A stretch of 64,000 bases of DNA from Thomasclavelia spiroformis. Lineage in GTDB: Bacteria; Bacillota_I; Bacilli_A; Erysipelotrichales; Coprobacillaceae. A program made the translations under genes and the position numbers. The stretch lies in contig JACJKV010000003.1 in NCBI GenBank assembly GCA_016901755.1, forward strand, positions 1 to 64,000, in the 5' to 3' direction. Positions 19,454 through 28,961 of the stretch are shown in pieces (position 1 is the first letter of the stretch; every line of letters starts with the position of its first letter). Under the pieces are notes generated by a model. It was given only the letters and a program-made list of their open reading frames with translations, did not search any database and had not been told where the DNA came from.

Positions 19454-21256
19454 TTATTTTAACCATAAATATTCATACGGACCTAAAACAATTGGTCCAT
19501 TAAAGCTAACTTTTTTACCTTGAAGCATATCATGCATTTCCTCTGGTAAACCAAACCAGCTTAATTCCTGACCATCAATTTTCTGTTCTATCTGAGAAAA
19601 GTTAGCTAATACCAGCATTTTTCCTTCTTTATGAAAAGCAAAAACCGTCTGATTGCTTAATTCTATAGGATAAGAATGCAATAAAGAATGGAATTCTTTA
19701 TATTTTTTTCTGACTTTGATCATTTGCTGGATGGCAGTAAAAATTTTCCCTTCGTTAGTACCGACATCATGACGTTTGGCTGCTTTTTTCCAGTCAAATG
19801 GTGGACGATGCAGCCAGCGGCTGTCCCCAGCGATATCAGGATCTTCTTTATACTTCCAGTAATTCATCAAACCTATTTCATCACCACTGTATAATAGTGG
19901 AATTCCACTATAAGAAATCATTATGGCATTTAAAAGCAGAATACGCTTGATCGCTAATTCCAGCTTATAATGATCTTTTTCAATGATAGCCTGTTCTAAG
20001 CCACAAAGCGAAGCCATCGTTCCGCTGTTTCTGGCATCAAGTGTTACTGGATTAAATTCATACAGTTCACCAATGGCATAGCTGCCTGGATAAGTTCCAA
20101 GCATATACTGAATGATAAACTGTTTATGCATTTCAGGATCAAAACCTAATTCACTGATGATTTCTTTTTCAAAGCCCCAGCCAATATCATCATGACAGCG
20201 TGCATAATTGATCCATACGCCATCTTCTGGTGTTCCATAATCTTTTAATAATGATTTGCTCATGAGACGAACATCTTTGGTGGCTAGTGAATTCCATAAC
20301 AGGACCATCATACTGGCATTGTACATGACCTGACATTCTTTTTCTTCTTTACTGCCAAAATATTTAACGATTTCATGTGGCTCTACAATAGCTTCGCCTA
20401 AAAAGATAACTGATGGGCAGACTTCTTCAGCAATCATTTCATACATTCTCAATAATGTATGCACTTCAGGAAGATTCATTGATGAAGTATGCAGTTTTTT
20501 CCACATATAGGGAATTGCATCCATTCTAAAAATATCGATTCCTTTATTAGCCAATGTAACCAGTACTTTGGCTATTTCATTAAAAACCTGTGGTGAAGCA
20601 TAATTCAGATCCCATTGAAATTCATAAAAACGAGTCATTACATATTTATTGATTTCTGGATAATAAGTAAAATTTTTAGGGGCCACTTCAGGGAAAATCT
20701 CCGTTAATGTTGCTTCATACTGATCACAGATTTCTTTATTATCAAAAGCTATATACATATCATCATATTCAGGGTCTCCGGCAATAAATTTTTTAGCCCA
20801 GATATGTTCTTTAGCCGTATGATTTAATACAAAATCAATACATGTTCTAATTCCTTTTTCTTTTAACAAAGCAATCACTTTTTCAAATTGCTTCATCGTG
20901 CCAAATTTACTGTCAATATCCAAATAGTCTGCAACAGCATAACCACCATCATTATTTCCTTCTCGTGATTTAAGTAATGGCATAAAATGAACATAGGTAA
21001 CTCCCAGATCAACGAGATAATCTATCCTTTTTTCAAAGCCTTTCAGATTTTTAGAAAACTTGTCAACATATAGCATGATACCAACATTATTTTGTGAAAG
21101 ATACCACTTGTTTCCTTTTTTATCCTGTTTTTTCAGTTCCGGAGATCTTGTCTTTTTCGCCTCAGCAATAATTTCCATTAATTCATGATATTTTTGGTCA
21201 ACATCGTCTCGATCACCATAAAACTGATAATAGTATTCTTTAAATTTTGCTTTCAT
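19454..21256 (-). CDS. Amylosucrase-like GH13 glucosyltransferase/hydrolase
   Basis: A 600-residue alpha-amylase-family enzyme. The sequence follows the amylosucrase subfamily closely: FVLNHTAKEHIWAKKFIAGD, then a DQYEATLTEIFPEVAP segment, then FYEFQWDLNY. The catalytic residues are Asp246 (FRMDAI, nucleophile), Glu288 (FLGEAIV, acid/base) and the Asp pair in CHDDIGW. A C-terminal beta domain ends the protein. Amylosucrases split sucrose and build an alpha-glucan, whereas relatives phosphorolyse or hydrolyse sucrose; which applies cannot be read from sequence. No signal peptide, so cytoplasmic. It is monocistronic with its own terminator region. Together with GH32 it implies more than one route for sucrose. 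Confidence 0.85.
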   Translation of the reverse strand: MKAKFKEYYYQFYGDRDDVDQKYHELMEIIAEAKKTRSPELKKQDKKGNKWYLSQNNVGIMLYVDKFSKNLKGFEKRIDYLVDLGVTYVHFMPLLKSREGNNDGGYAVADYLDIDSKFGTMKQFEKVIALLKEKGIRTCIDFVLNHTAKEHIWAKKFIAGDPEYDDMYIAFDNKEICDQYEATLTEIFPEVAPKNFTYYPEINKYVMTRFYEFQWDLNYASPQVFNEIAKVLVTLANKGIDIFRMDAIPYMWKKLHTSSMNLPEVHTLLRMYEMIAEEVCPSVIFLGEAIVEPHEIVKYFGSKEEKECQVMYNASMMVLLWNSLATKDVRLMSKSLLKDYGTPEDGVWINYARCHDDIGWGFEKEIISELGFDPEMHKQFIIQYMLGTYPGSYAIGELYEFNPVTLDARNSGTMASLCGLEQAIIEKDHYKLELAIKRILLLNAIMISYSGIPLLYSGDEIGLMNYWKYKEDPDIAGDSRWLHRPPFDWKKAAKRHDVGTNEGKIFTAIQQMIKVRKKYKEFHSLLHSYPIELSNQTVFAFHKEGKMLVLANFSQIEQKIDGQELSWFGLPEEMHDMLQGKKVSFNGPIVLGPYEYLWLK

Positions 21257-21313
21257 ATCCTTTCCTCCATATCTTCATTATATATGGTTTATGATAAACA
21301 CAAAATAACTAAT

Positions 21314-21342
21314 AAAAAAAATTCTATAGAAATCTATAGAAT
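21314..21342 (-). terminator. Terminator of the mnmG-rsmG-noc-HAD operon
   Basis: ATTCTATAGA and TCTATAGAAT (21321-21342) are perfect arms; on the minus strand the stem is followed by TTTTTTTATT. It comes two bases after the stop of the last HAD gene. Confidence 0.8.
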
Positions 21343-21343
21343 C

Positions 21344-22141
21344 TTAATATTGATGATCAATAATTTCTTTTATTTTTTTTATAACACCATCATCTTCATT
21401 ACTGGCAACGACTTCATAAGCGATTGCTTTAATCGCATCAGCGGCATTAGCCATCGCATAAGCATATTTAACCTGCTGCAGCATTTCATAATCGTTCATT
21501 TCATCACCAAAAGCTGCCATTTCACTTAAATCAATATCAAAATACTTTCCTAAATGTGTTAATGTTGTTCCTTTATTCACTGTCTTATAAAAAATATCAA
21601 ACCACACATGACCGGTCGTCACCAGCTTCATACATTCATTTAATTCACTGGCTATCTGTTTTTTACGCCTGTCTATCTCATTACCAAAATGAGCAATCGA
21701 AAATTTCAGGATATCATCCTGAATTTCATCATAACTGTCTACAAAAACAACATTTTTCATAAACAGCTCAATAAAATCTCTTTTATATTCATATTTTTTA
21801 GAAATATAGGCATGCTGATTCCCTGAAACCACGATCATACAGTCATCATACTGTTTTAATACAGCTAAGGTTTGCTGGTAGTCTTCTTTTTCTAAAAAAC
21901 TGGAATAAAGACATTCTCCCTGATAAACAACTTTAGTTCCATTTTCACATAAATAAACCAGATCATTTTTTATTTCATCATCAAACTTTGAAAGCAGCAG
22001 ATCATACTGATTGCCTGAAGCAATCACAAAAAGAATATCCTGCGCTTTGAGCTTTTGATAAACAGTATTAAGCTCTGGAGAGTACGTCTTATCATCATGT
22101 AACAGTGTACCATCCATATCAGTTGCAATTAATTTAATCAT
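21344..22141 (-). CDS. Cof-type HAD phosphatase
   Basis: A 265-residue haloacid-dehalogenase-superfamily phosphatase of the Cof/YidA type (class IIB cap). Motif I is ATDMDGTLL (Asp nucleophile and acid/base), motif II IASGNQ, motif III around the Lys of the VNKGTTLTHL segment, and motif IV AAFGDEMNDYEML. Such enzymes hydrolyse sugar phosphates, nucleotides or cofactors such as FMN and PLP; the substrate cannot be inferred. It is the last gene of the operon, 9 bp after a paralogous HAD gene, with AGGAGAAAGAC before the start. Confidence 0.92.
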   Translation of the reverse strand: MIKLIATDMDGTLLHDDKTYSPELNTVYQKLKAQDILFVIASGNQYDLLLSKFDDEIKNDLVYLCENGTKVVYQGECLYSSFLEKEDYQQTLAVLKQYDDCMIVVSGNQHAYISKKYEYKRDFIELFMKNVVFVDSYDEIQDDILKFSIAHFGNEIDRRKKQIASELNECMKLVTTGHVWFDIFYKTVNKGTTLTHLGKYFDIDLSEMAAFGDEMNDYEMLQQVKYAYAMANAADAIKAIAYEVVASNEDDGVIKKIKEIIDHQY

Positions 22142-22150
22142 GTCTTTCTC

Positions 22151-22924
22151 CTATATGATCTTAAAATGTTTTAAGGCTAAAGCAATACCATCACTATCTA
22201 CAGCGCTCGTCACATAATCAGCATTAGCTTTGACCTGTACACTGCCATTGCCCATCGCTACTCCAATGCCAGCGCATTTTAACATATCTATATCATTGCC
22301 TCCATCACCAAAAGCCATAATTTCTTCATGACTGATATTTAAATACTGGGCCATGGCTTTGATGCCCTGATCTTTTCCTCCCTGTTGCGGAATAACATCG
22401 GCAAACATAGGATGCCATCTTGCTGACTTACAGTTAGGCAAGTGTTTAAAAAATTCTTTTTCCTCATTTTCAGAAATAAAAACCATCAGCTGATAAGTAT
22501 GATGTGTCTGATGACGGCAAACATCATCGATCACATTCATCTGATCTTCGATACCACGGTGAAAATCCAAATACTGCTGACTTCTCAAATTAACATATAC
22601 ATAATCTTTCTCCGCAAAAATACATGAGATTTTATTTTTCTGGAGATAAGGTATTACCTGGGCAATATCTTCTTTAGCAATATAACAGTCTCTGACTACC
22701 TGCCCATTGATATAACAGTATTGTCCATTTAAAGCCAGATAACCATCAAAATCAAACTGTGATAAAGCATGAGTAATCGTCGTTACTGGTCGACCAGTTG
22801 CGATAAATACTTTAATTCCCTTTTGTTTTAATTGCTCTAAAGCCATTAAGGTACTCTTTGGCATATTTTGCTGACCATGCGGAATCAATGTTCCATCAAT
22901 ATCAAAAAATACGGCTTTGATCAT
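22151..22924 (-). CDS. Cof-type HAD phosphatase
   Basis: A 257-residue paralogue of the following gene. Motifs are FFDIDGTLI, IATGRP, the GGKDQGIKA Lys motif and MAFGDGGNDIDML. The Cof C2B cap lies between residues 80 and 190. Its ATG overlaps the noc stop (4 bp), tying it to the mnmG-rsmG-noc transcript. Small-molecule phosphatase of unknown substrate; tandem HAD duplicates are common in this phylum. Confidence 0.92.
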   Translation of the reverse strand: MIKAVFFDIDGTLIPHGQQNMPKSTLMALEQLKQKGIKVFIATGRPVTTITHALSQFDFDGYLALNGQYCYINGQVVRDCYIAKEDIAQVIPYLQKNKISCIFAEKDYVYVNLRSQQYLDFHRGIEDQMNVIDDVCRHQTHHTYQLMVFISENEEKEFFKHLPNCKSARWHPMFADVIPQQGGKDQGIKAMAQYLNISHEEIMAFGDGGNDIDMLKCAGIGVAMGNGSVQVKANADYVTSAVDSDGIALALKHFKII

Positions 22925-23688
22925 TTTTTGACCCTGATCGTAATGATATATTCTTCTTCCTGGTCATCAATTTCCTGCTGTAAAGTAATACCGGTCTTTT
23001 CAATCATGGTAATTGCCTGATTAATGGTATTAAGAGCTATTTTAACATTTTGAGAGATTGCTTTTTTTGGCTTTGGTTTCACTTTTTTTGGTTTTGGTTT
23101 CTGGTTGATCAGTTTTTCTGTTTGTGATACATTAAGATGTTTTTTCAGCACTTCTTTTAAAACGTCAACCTGTTTATCTTTATCAACAGATAACATGGCA
23201 CGGGCATGACGTTCTGTGATCTGCTTTTGATCAACAGCAAAAATAACATCATCATTTAATTTAAGCAGTCTTAGTTTATTAGCAATCGTAGACTGCTTTT
23301 TACCAACGATCTTGGCCAGTTGACTTTGACTGTAATGGTATTCTTTGATCAAAGACTGATAAGCTTTCGCTTCTTCTATCGGTGAAAGATCTTCCCTTTG
23401 GATATTTTCGATAACAGCTAAAGTTGAAACTTCCTGATCATTATAATCTTCAACGATACAGCTGATTTCTTTTAATCCTGCCTGTTTACAGGCACGGTAT
23501 CTTCTTTCTCCAGCAACAATTTCAAATTTCTTATCTTTTTTTCTGACAATAATAGGCTGTATTAATCCATTTTCTTTGATGGAATGCGATAGTTCTTCTA
23601 TCCTTTCTTCATCAAAGACGGTTCGTGGCTGCTGTTTATTGACAACAATTTTATTAATATCTATATTTTTTAACGATCTTCCAAACAT
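22921..23688 (-). CDS. noc: Nucleoid occlusion protein Noc (ParB family)
   Basis: A 255-residue ParB/Spo0J-family CTPase. It shows NKQQPRTVFDEERIEELSHS, IVAGERRYRACKQAG (the GERRxRA CTP-binding motif), the helix-turn-helix QSQLAKIVGKKQSTIANKLRLL, and a C-terminal dimerisation domain (ALNTINQAITMIEKTG...EEYIITIRVKK) that follows Bacillus Noc rather than Spo0J. Position right after rsmG is also the Noc position. It is about 28 residues shorter than B. subtilis Noc (283) because the N-terminal region before the ParB domain is reduced to MFGRSLKN; the start is fixed by AAGGAGACAGT. Noc blocks division over the nucleoid and needs an N-terminal amphipathic helix for membrane binding, which here looks minimal or missing. 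Confidence 0.87.
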   Translation of the reverse strand: MFGRSLKNIDINKIVVNKQQPRTVFDEERIEELSHSIKENGLIQPIIVRKKDKKFEIVAGERRYRACKQAGLKEISCIVEDYNDQEVSTLAVIENIQREDLSPIEEAKAYQSLIKEYHYSQSQLAKIVGKKQSTIANKLRLLKLNDDVIFAVDQKQITERHARAMLSVDKDKQVDVLKEVLKKHLNVSQTEKLINQKPKPKKVKPKPKKAISQNVKIALNTINQAITMIEKTGITLQQEIDDQEEEYIITIRVKK

Positions 23689-23697
23689 ACTGTCTCC

Positions 23698-24402
23698 TTA
23701 TAAAGGCTGTTTTTTTATTTTTGCAAACATCCTTGGATATTTTTTTGGTGTGGTTTTTACTTTCTTAATAATGATATTGCTTCTTTGATCATCATGGTTT
23801 GCTAGTGAAAAGTCAATATGAGATATCACCTGTCCCCCTAAAAGTGAAATTCCTTTTTGTGCCTCAGTTAATTCTTCATTAGCTTTTTTTCCCTTCAGTG
23901 ACAGAAAATAACCCTCTTTTTTTACTAATGGCAAACATAATTCATCTAATATATTTAATCTGGCCACAGCTCTGGCCATCACGATATCGGCACTTTCACG
24001 ATACTTTTGAGCGTAATCTTCTGCTCTTGAAGCAATGGCCTGACAGTCTTTTAACTGCAGTACAGCAAAGAGATGATTTAAAAATGTAATTCTTTTATTG
24101 AGTGAATCGACGATCGTCACTTTAAGTTCAGGATAAACAATTTTTAAAGGAATCGAAGGAAATCCTGCTCCAGCTCCAACATCGATGATACTTTGTGATG
24201 AAAAAGGAAAATCAAAAGCGATCGTTAATGAATCATAAAAATGTTTCAGATAAACATCTTCCTTTTCCGTAATAGCTGTTAAATTCATTTTCTGATTCCA
24301 TTCAACCAGGGTTTCATAATACTGACGAAACTGTTCTAGCTGTCGGGGTGTTAACTGTATTCCTTTTTCCTGTAAACGTATCTGAAATTCTTGTTCTGTC
24401 AT
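23698..24402 (-). CDS. rsmG: 16S rRNA (guanine527-N7)-methyltransferase RsmG (GidB)
   Basis: A 234-residue SAM-dependent methyltransferase that modifies G527 of 16S rRNA. The family pattern is clear: LVEWNQKMNLTAITE, KHFYDSLT, IDVGAGAGFPSIPLKI (SAM motif I), SLNKRITFLN and RAVARLNILDEL. I use ATG 24402 because GGAGAATAAA precedes it; ATG 24414 overlapping the mnmG stop is the alternative. It sits between mnmG and noc, the classical gidA-gidB-noc order. Confidence 0.96.
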   Translation of the reverse strand: MTEQEFQIRLQEKGIQLTPRQLEQFRQYYETLVEWNQKMNLTAITEKEDVYLKHFYDSLTIAFDFPFSSQSIIDVGAGAGFPSIPLKIVYPELKVTIVDSLNKRITFLNHLFAVLQLKDCQAIASRAEDYAQKYRESADIVMARAVARLNILDELCLPLVKKEGYFLSLKGKKANEELTEAQKGISLLGGQVISHIDFSLANHDDQRSNIIIKKVKTTPKKYPRMFAKIKKQPL

Positions 24403-24403
24403 T

Positions 24404-26266
24404 TTATTCTCCATTATAGTTTTGTTTTAAGTAAATCAGTAATACTGAAATATCTGCCGGATTGATTCCCGAGATACGCGAAGCCTGTCCAATCGTTAAA
24501 GGACGAATCTGAGACAGCTTCTGTTTAGCTTCTAAGGCCAGATTACGGACATCTTCATAATTGATATCATCAGGAATATGTTTTTCTTCCATTTTGATCT
24601 GTTTAGCTGCCTGTCTTTTTGCTTTTTCAATGTAACCTGCATATTTGATCAGGATCGTAATTCTTCTGATCTGTTCTGGCGATAATGATGGTGCATTGAC
24701 ATAGCTGCGAATCATATCATATGTGATTTCAGGACGGGTTATCAGTTCTTTGGCTGAAATACCTTCTTTTAAATGTGATGATCCTACTTCGTCCAGCAAT
24801 TCATTAATATCATCTTTAGGCGTAAAACGAATGGTCGCCAGTCGTTCAATTTCATCATAGATGCCTTTCATTTTATTTTTATAGCGTAAATACTCTTCAT
24901 CTTTGACCAGTCCACAGTTATGACCATAATCATAAAGTCTTTCATCTGCGTTATCATGTCTTATCAGCAAACGGTATTCGGCACGTGATGTCAGCATACG
25001 ATAAGGTTCTTTGGTTCCTTTAGTAACCAGATCGTCGATCATGACCCCAATATAGGCTTCATCTCTTTTTAAGATCAGCGGTTTTTGGCCTTTGATCTTT
25101 AATGTAGCATTAATACCGGCAATCAGTCCCTGTCCAGCTGCTTCTTCGTAGCCACTGGTTCCATTGATCTGTCCAGCAGTATATAGATTTCTGATAACTT
25201 TAGTTTCTAAAGTTGGCCACAGCTGTAAAGGATCGATAGCATCATATTCTATGGCATAAGCATATTTTAAAATCTGACAGTTTTCGAGTCCAGGTAAAGT
25301 TCTAATCATCTGTTCTTGAATATCATGTGGCATTGAGGTAGAAAAACCTTGGACATAAATTGTATTCATTTCTTTGCTTTCTGGTTCTAAAAAAATCTGA
25401 TGCTGTGGTTTATCCGCAAATTTAACAACTTTATCCTCAATTGAAGGACAATATCTTGGACCAACTCCTTTAACCAGTCCGCTATACATCGCACATTTAT
25501 CCAAATTATCATGAATGATCTGATGCGTTTTTTCATTAGTATAAGTTAAATAACAAGGTGTCTGCTGATCAAAAGGCACATAGGTATCCGTTGTAAAACT
25601 AAAAGCCAAAGGTGCATCAGTTCCTGGCTGCAATGAAGTTTTTGAATAATCTACACTATTAATTTCCACACGTGGTGGCGTTCCTGTTTTCAGTCTTTGA
25701 ATCGTAAATCCTAGTGCTTTTAATTTATCTGATAAAAAACGAGATTCTTTTTGTTGATCAGGCCCACTGGCATGTTTAGAATGTCCAACTAGAATTTCTG
25801 CTTTTAAATACGTTCCGGTTGTTAAAATAACAGCTTTTCCATCATAAACGGTTCCATCATCTAAGATGACACCTTTGACCGTTCCCTCTTCAACAACGAG
25901 ATCTTCCACCATTCCTTCTACTAAATCAAGATTTTCCTGTTCTTTGATTACCTTTTGCATATAACGAGGATATGCTTTTTTATCAGCCTGAGCTCTTAAC
26001 GACTGAACTCCAGGACCTTTAGCAGTATTTAACATTTTCATCTGCAGATAAGTTTTATCAGCAGTTTTTGACATTTGTCCACCTAAAGCATCGATTTCAC
26101 GTACAATAATTCCTTTAGCTGGTCCTCCTATTGAGGTGTTGCATGGCATTGAACCGATATTATCGATATTTGAAGTGATCAGTAAAGTTTTCAGGTTCAT
26201 ACGGGCTGGTGCCAGGCTGGCTTCAATTCCTGCGTGACCACCACCTACTACAATTACATCATACAT
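24404..26266 (-). CDS. mnmG: tRNA uridine-5-carboxymethylaminomethyl modification enzyme MnmG (GidA)
   Basis: A 620-residue FAD-dependent enzyme that with MnmE adds (carboxymethyl)aminomethyl groups to U34 of tRNAs. It shows the dinucleotide-binding motif [14 protein letters not shown] at the N-terminus, [24 protein letters not shown] near the insertion domain, and the C-terminal helical domain that contacts MnmE. I use ATG 26266, spaced 7 nt after AAAGGGG; an upstream TTG would place the ribosome site inside the gene. First gene of the operon rsmG-noc-HAD-HAD. MnmE is not adjacent. Confidence 0.97.
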   Translation of the reverse strand: MYDVIVVGGGHAGIEASLAPARMNLKTLLITSNIDNIGSMPCNTSIGGPAKGIIVREIDALGGQMSKTADKTYLQMKMLNTAKGPGVQSLRAQADKKAYPRYMQKVIKEQENLDLVEGMVEDLVVEEGTVKGVILDDGTVYDGKAVILTTGTYLKAEILVGHSKHASGPDQQKESRFLSDKLKALGFTIQRLKTGTPPRVEINSVDYSKTSLQPGTDAPLAFSFTTDTYVPFDQQTPCYLTYTNEKTHQIIHDNLDKCAMYSGLVKGVGPRYCPSIEDKVVKFADKPQHQIFLEPESKEMNTIYVQGFSTSMPHDIQEQMIRTLPGLENCQILKYAYAIEYDAIDPLQLWPTLETKVIRNLYTAGQINGTSGYEEAAGQGLIAGINATLKIKGQKPLILKRDEAYIGVMIDDLVTKGTKEPYRMLTSRAEYRLLIRHDNADERLYDYGHNCGLVKDEEYLRYKNKMKGIYDEIERLATIRFTPKDDINELLDEVGSSHLKEGISAKELITRPEITYDMIRSYVNAPSLSPEQIRRITILIKYAGYIEKAKRQAAKQIKMEEKHIPDDINYEDVRNLALEAKQKLSQIRPLTIGQASRISGINPADISVLLIYLKQNYNGE

Positions 26267-26323
26267 TTTATACACCCCTTTCAATTCGCTCTTATTGTAC
26301 TACATCAACACTGTATTTACAAA

Positions 26324-26362
26324 ACAAAAAAAACTTATAATAACCTCAATTATTATAAGTTT
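26324..26362 (-). terminator. Terminator of the YabE-like gene
   Basis: AAACTTATAATAA and TTATTATAAGTTT form a perfect 13-bp stem with a 6-nt loop; the minus strand continues with TTTTTTTG. Confidence 0.9.
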
Positions 26363-26375
26363 AATGAATTTATAT

Positions 26376-27305
26376 TTATCTCCAGAAATTCTTGCCGCTA
26401 CCAACTGAAACAATTTCAAAACGAACATTACTTGTTGTTGAACCTCTAAAATATTTTCCTGCTTCGGTACCATTAAAAATATCAATATGATTCTTTTTAA
26501 TAGCTCCCCCACGGTCAACAACAATACCATAAGCCGTTGATTCAATAGAATAATTATGATTAGTAATCTTAATGATCGTACCAAAAGGAATAGAAGGATC
26601 GGCGGCCAGACAGTAATAACTGTTCCCCTTATAATTCAGTTTAGCACTATGTGATCCCTGAACCCCACTAGTTGGGCTTAATGAAATCCCACTGGCTGAA
26701 GTTCCATTTCCTCCTTTACAGTCACCACCATAGGTCGTCAGCTTACCCGTAAAATAAGCACCTGGCTGAATCGTACCATTGGCTATGATCGTATCCGTTT
26801 TTTCTTGTGTAACTACACTTGACAGCAATTCTTTTCTAACCAGTTTATTATTTTCATAAGTGACTTTCAATTTATTAACGATCTGTCCATCCTGTCCATT
26901 TTGGATCACTTCACTAGTAAACAGATGTAATCCTGCAGTATGCACAGTTTGTGATGGAACCGTCTGTATTTCTTCAATTTCCTCTTCTTTAATACGATTG
27001 ACCTGCAGTAAATCATCACTTTGGACAATATATTTTAAATCTTTATTAACGGTATCTTTTTCATTTAAAGTCACATCTAATTCATCTAAAACATTTTTTA
27101 CTGTATCTTGTCTTACCAGATAATCTTTTATATCACTATCTCCATCTTTATAGTGGATCGCTACAGTTTCCTGATAATTATCAATCTTATTTGTAGCTCC
27201 CGATGTGATCATAGTGATCATGACCATCATGTAGACAACCATAATAATCATCAACCCCTTCAAACGGGGGTCCGCGTCTTTAATACATTGTGTTATTTTG
27301 TTCAT
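26376..27305 (-). CDS. YabE-like cell-wall protein with 3D domain
   Basis: A 309-residue exported protein. An N-terminal membrane anchor/signal segment (about 18-36, LMIIMVVYMMVMITMI) is followed by one DUF348-like repeat (VAIHYKDGDSDIKDYLVRQ, about 47-105), a G5-like stretch (about 110-180), and a C-terminal 3D domain (ITYGGDC-type start, then PFGTIIKI, VVDRGGAIKKNHIDIFNG) with its three Asp signature. The 3D domain is a double-psi barrel related to lytic transglycosylase MltA. In B. subtilis YabE follows tatD, as here. A role in cell-wall turnover is likely. Weak spacing to tatD (11 bp) shows co-transcription. Confidence 0.86.
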   Translation of the reverse strand: MNKITQCIKDADPRLKGLMIIMVVYMMVMITMITSGATNKIDNYQETVAIHYKDGDSDIKDYLVRQDTVKNVLDELDVTLNEKDTVNKDLKYIVQSDDLLQVNRIKEEEIEEIQTVPSQTVHTAGLHLFTSEVIQNGQDGQIVNKLKVTYENNKLVRKELLSSVVTQEKTDTIIANGTIQPGAYFTGKLTTYGGDCKGGNGTSASGISLSPTSGVQGSHSAKLNYKGNSYYCLAADPSIPFGTIIKITNHNYSIESTAYGIVVDRGGAIKKNHIDIFNGTEAGKYFRGSTTSNVRFEIVSVGSGKNFWR

Positions 27306-27316
27306 TCATTTTCCTC

Positions 27317-28075
27317 CTATTTAATGCCAAAAACTTTTTTAGCATTAAACGTTGTCTTTCTTGCAACGTCTTCTATCTCCATGTTCTTTAGCTTAGCTAT
27401 TTCCTTGGCAATATAAACAACATTTGCAGGCTCATTTAACTTTCCTCGATAAGGATGAGGAGTTAAATAAGGACAGTCAGTTTCAATTAATAAATGATCC
27501 AAACTTATTTTTTCTGCCACATCTTTAGGAACTCTTGCATTTTTAAAAGTTACAGGTCCAGCCAGTGAAATATAAAATCCTAATTGAATAAATCTTTCTG
27601 CCATTTGTGCAGAACCGCTGTAACAATGCATAATTCCTGGATGTCCATTTGTTTTAAGCACCTGGTAAGTATCTTCATAGGCATCACGACAATGGATAAT
27701 AACTGGCTTTTGATATTTTTTTGCCAGATCCATCTGCTTTTGAAACATCTCAAGCTGTCTTTCTTTGCTGACATCATCCCAATGATAATCTAAACCGATT
27801 TCTCCCAGGGCTACCACCTCAGGTTCTTTTAAATACCCGGCAATGATTTCTAAATCTTCGTCTGTCGTATTTAAACAGTCATTAGGTCCGATCCCTACCG
27901 CAGCATAAATAAAATCATACTGTTTAGCCAGTTCTACGGCTTTAGCACTAGAATCCATATCATATCCTACGACAACCATATATTTAACATCCTGCTTTAA
28001 AGCATGGTCGATAAACAGATCATGTTGTGGATATAATGCTTCGCTGTTTAAATGACAGTGTGTGTCAAAGTACAT
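27317..28075 (-). CDS. tatD: TatD-family metal-dependent hydrolase/DNase
   Basis: A 252-residue TIM-barrel metallo-hydrolase. The motifs are DTHCHLN at the N-terminus, ALGEIGLDYHW with its Glu ligand, PVIIHCRDA, MHCYSGS, LIETDCPYLTPHP. TatD proteins are metal-dependent 3'-5' exonucleases/AP-type nucleases of DNA repair and quality control. Immediately upstream of the YabE-like gene, as in B. subtilis (yabD-yabE), but separated here from metG, which is 22 kb away. Confidence 0.95.
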   Translation of the reverse strand: MYFDTHCHLNSEALYPQHDLFIDHALKQDVKYMVVVGYDMDSSAKAVELAKQYDFIYAAVGIGPNDCLNTTDEDLEIIAGYLKEPEVVALGEIGLDYHWDDVSKERQLEMFQKQMDLAKKYQKPVIIHCRDAYEDTYQVLKTNGHPGIMHCYSGSAQMAERFIQLGFYISLAGPVTFKNARVPKDVAEKISLDHLLIETDCPYLTPHPYRGKLNEPANVVYIAKEIAKLKNMEIEDVARKTTFNAKKVFGIK

Positions 28076-28311
28076 AAAATCACCTCGACGTGAATATTAA
28101 CAAATTATCATTTTTTTGTCAAATTTCTAAACTGATTCATGGTGATACAAATAAATTATTGCCATTTTATCAACGTTTTTTCATCAAAATATTTTATTTT
28201 TTTAGGATTAAAACAAAATAATTAAGGAAAATATACATAACTTCTGTATAAATACCATACTTATTTTTAATAAGCCAGACCTTATATTATATGCTGCAAA
28301 ATAAAAAATAT
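28076..28311. other. Intergenic region upstream of tatD
   Basis: About 240 bp of AT-rich DNA without a supported gene. It must hold the promoter for tatD-yabE on the minus strand; no clear -10/-35 pair or dyad was assigned. Confidence 0.3.
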
Positions 28312-28340
28312 GTGAAAAAAAAGAATACCGCAGTATTCTT
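28312..28340 (-). terminator. Terminator of the DUF2798 gene
   Basis: AAGAATAC-CGCA-GTATTCTT at 28321-28340 overlaps the stop codon, and the minus strand continues with nine Ts interrupted once. Strong intrinsic terminator. Confidence 0.88.
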
Positions 28341-28819
28341 TAAGCAATGCTTCCTTCTGGAAATCCTTTACGGAATAAATATCTGATTAATGGTCCTGCA
28401 ATCAACAGCTGGAATGGTAGAGCCATAATAAAGTTCTTTGGTATATTAACTAACCACATCATACCAATATTCTGCCAGTTTCCAGTATGGAAACATCCTT
28501 CTACAGCTCCATAAAATGACATTAAAATAACCATACCGATAACCATGCAAGATGAAATTGCAATGACTATTTTTAATGGTGAACTTTTTTCATTAACTAA
28601 AAAACGAAAAGCAAATGCTTTTGCCAGCATTGAAACAAAAAACCAGTCACAGCACATCGCAAAAATATAGGCAACAGGAAATCCCATCCATGCTGCAGCT
28701 ACTGAATTTAATGAAAGCGAATGCATCTGTAATGAAACATTATATATACTCATCCAAAGCACCATCGTAAAACACATCATCACTGTAAAAATAAGACTTT
28801 CTCTTTTATTTTTTGGCAT
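28340..28819 (-). CDS. DUF2798-type small membrane protein
   Basis: A 159-residue protein with four predicted membrane segments (around residues 10-30, 40-65, 80-105, 125-150). The pattern ESLIFTVMMCFTMVLWMSIYN and WLVNIPKNFIMALPFQLLIAGPLIR fits the DUF2798 family, which has no known function. I set the start at 28819 because GAGGAGG then lies 7 nt upstream; the longer frame would put that site inside the gene. Single-gene unit with its own terminator. Confidence 0.78.
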   Translation of the reverse strand: MPKNKRESLIFTVMMCFTMVLWMSIYNVSLQMHSLSLNSVAAAWMGFPVAYIFAMCCDWFFVSMLAKAFAFRFLVNEKSSPLKIVIAISSCMVIGMVILMSFYGAVEGCFHTGNWQNIGMMWLVNIPKNFIMALPFQLLIAGPLIRYLFRKGFPEGSIA

Positions 28820-28916
28820 ATATTTCCTCCTCATAAACTATGTTTATATTCATTTCTGTCTTTTACCGACATGTGCTATTTTAACAAAATCATTTTTTTC
28901 GCGTAAGTTTTTTTTT

Positions 28917-28953
28917 CAAAAAAAAGCATGAAATATTTTCATTTCATACCTTT
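28917..28953 (-). terminator. Terminator of the PHP phosphatase gene
   Basis: Minus strand GTATGAAAT, GAAAAT loop, ATTTCATGC (one G-T pair), followed by TTTTTTTT. It lies just past the stop at 28962. Confidence 0.82.
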
Positions 28954-28961
28954 TAGCACTA

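Noticed and set aside
22921-23688. Spo0J (chromosome partition ParB) identity for the ParB-family gene
   Set aside because: The C-terminal domain and the position after rsmG fit Noc better, and no parA/soj gene is adjacent.
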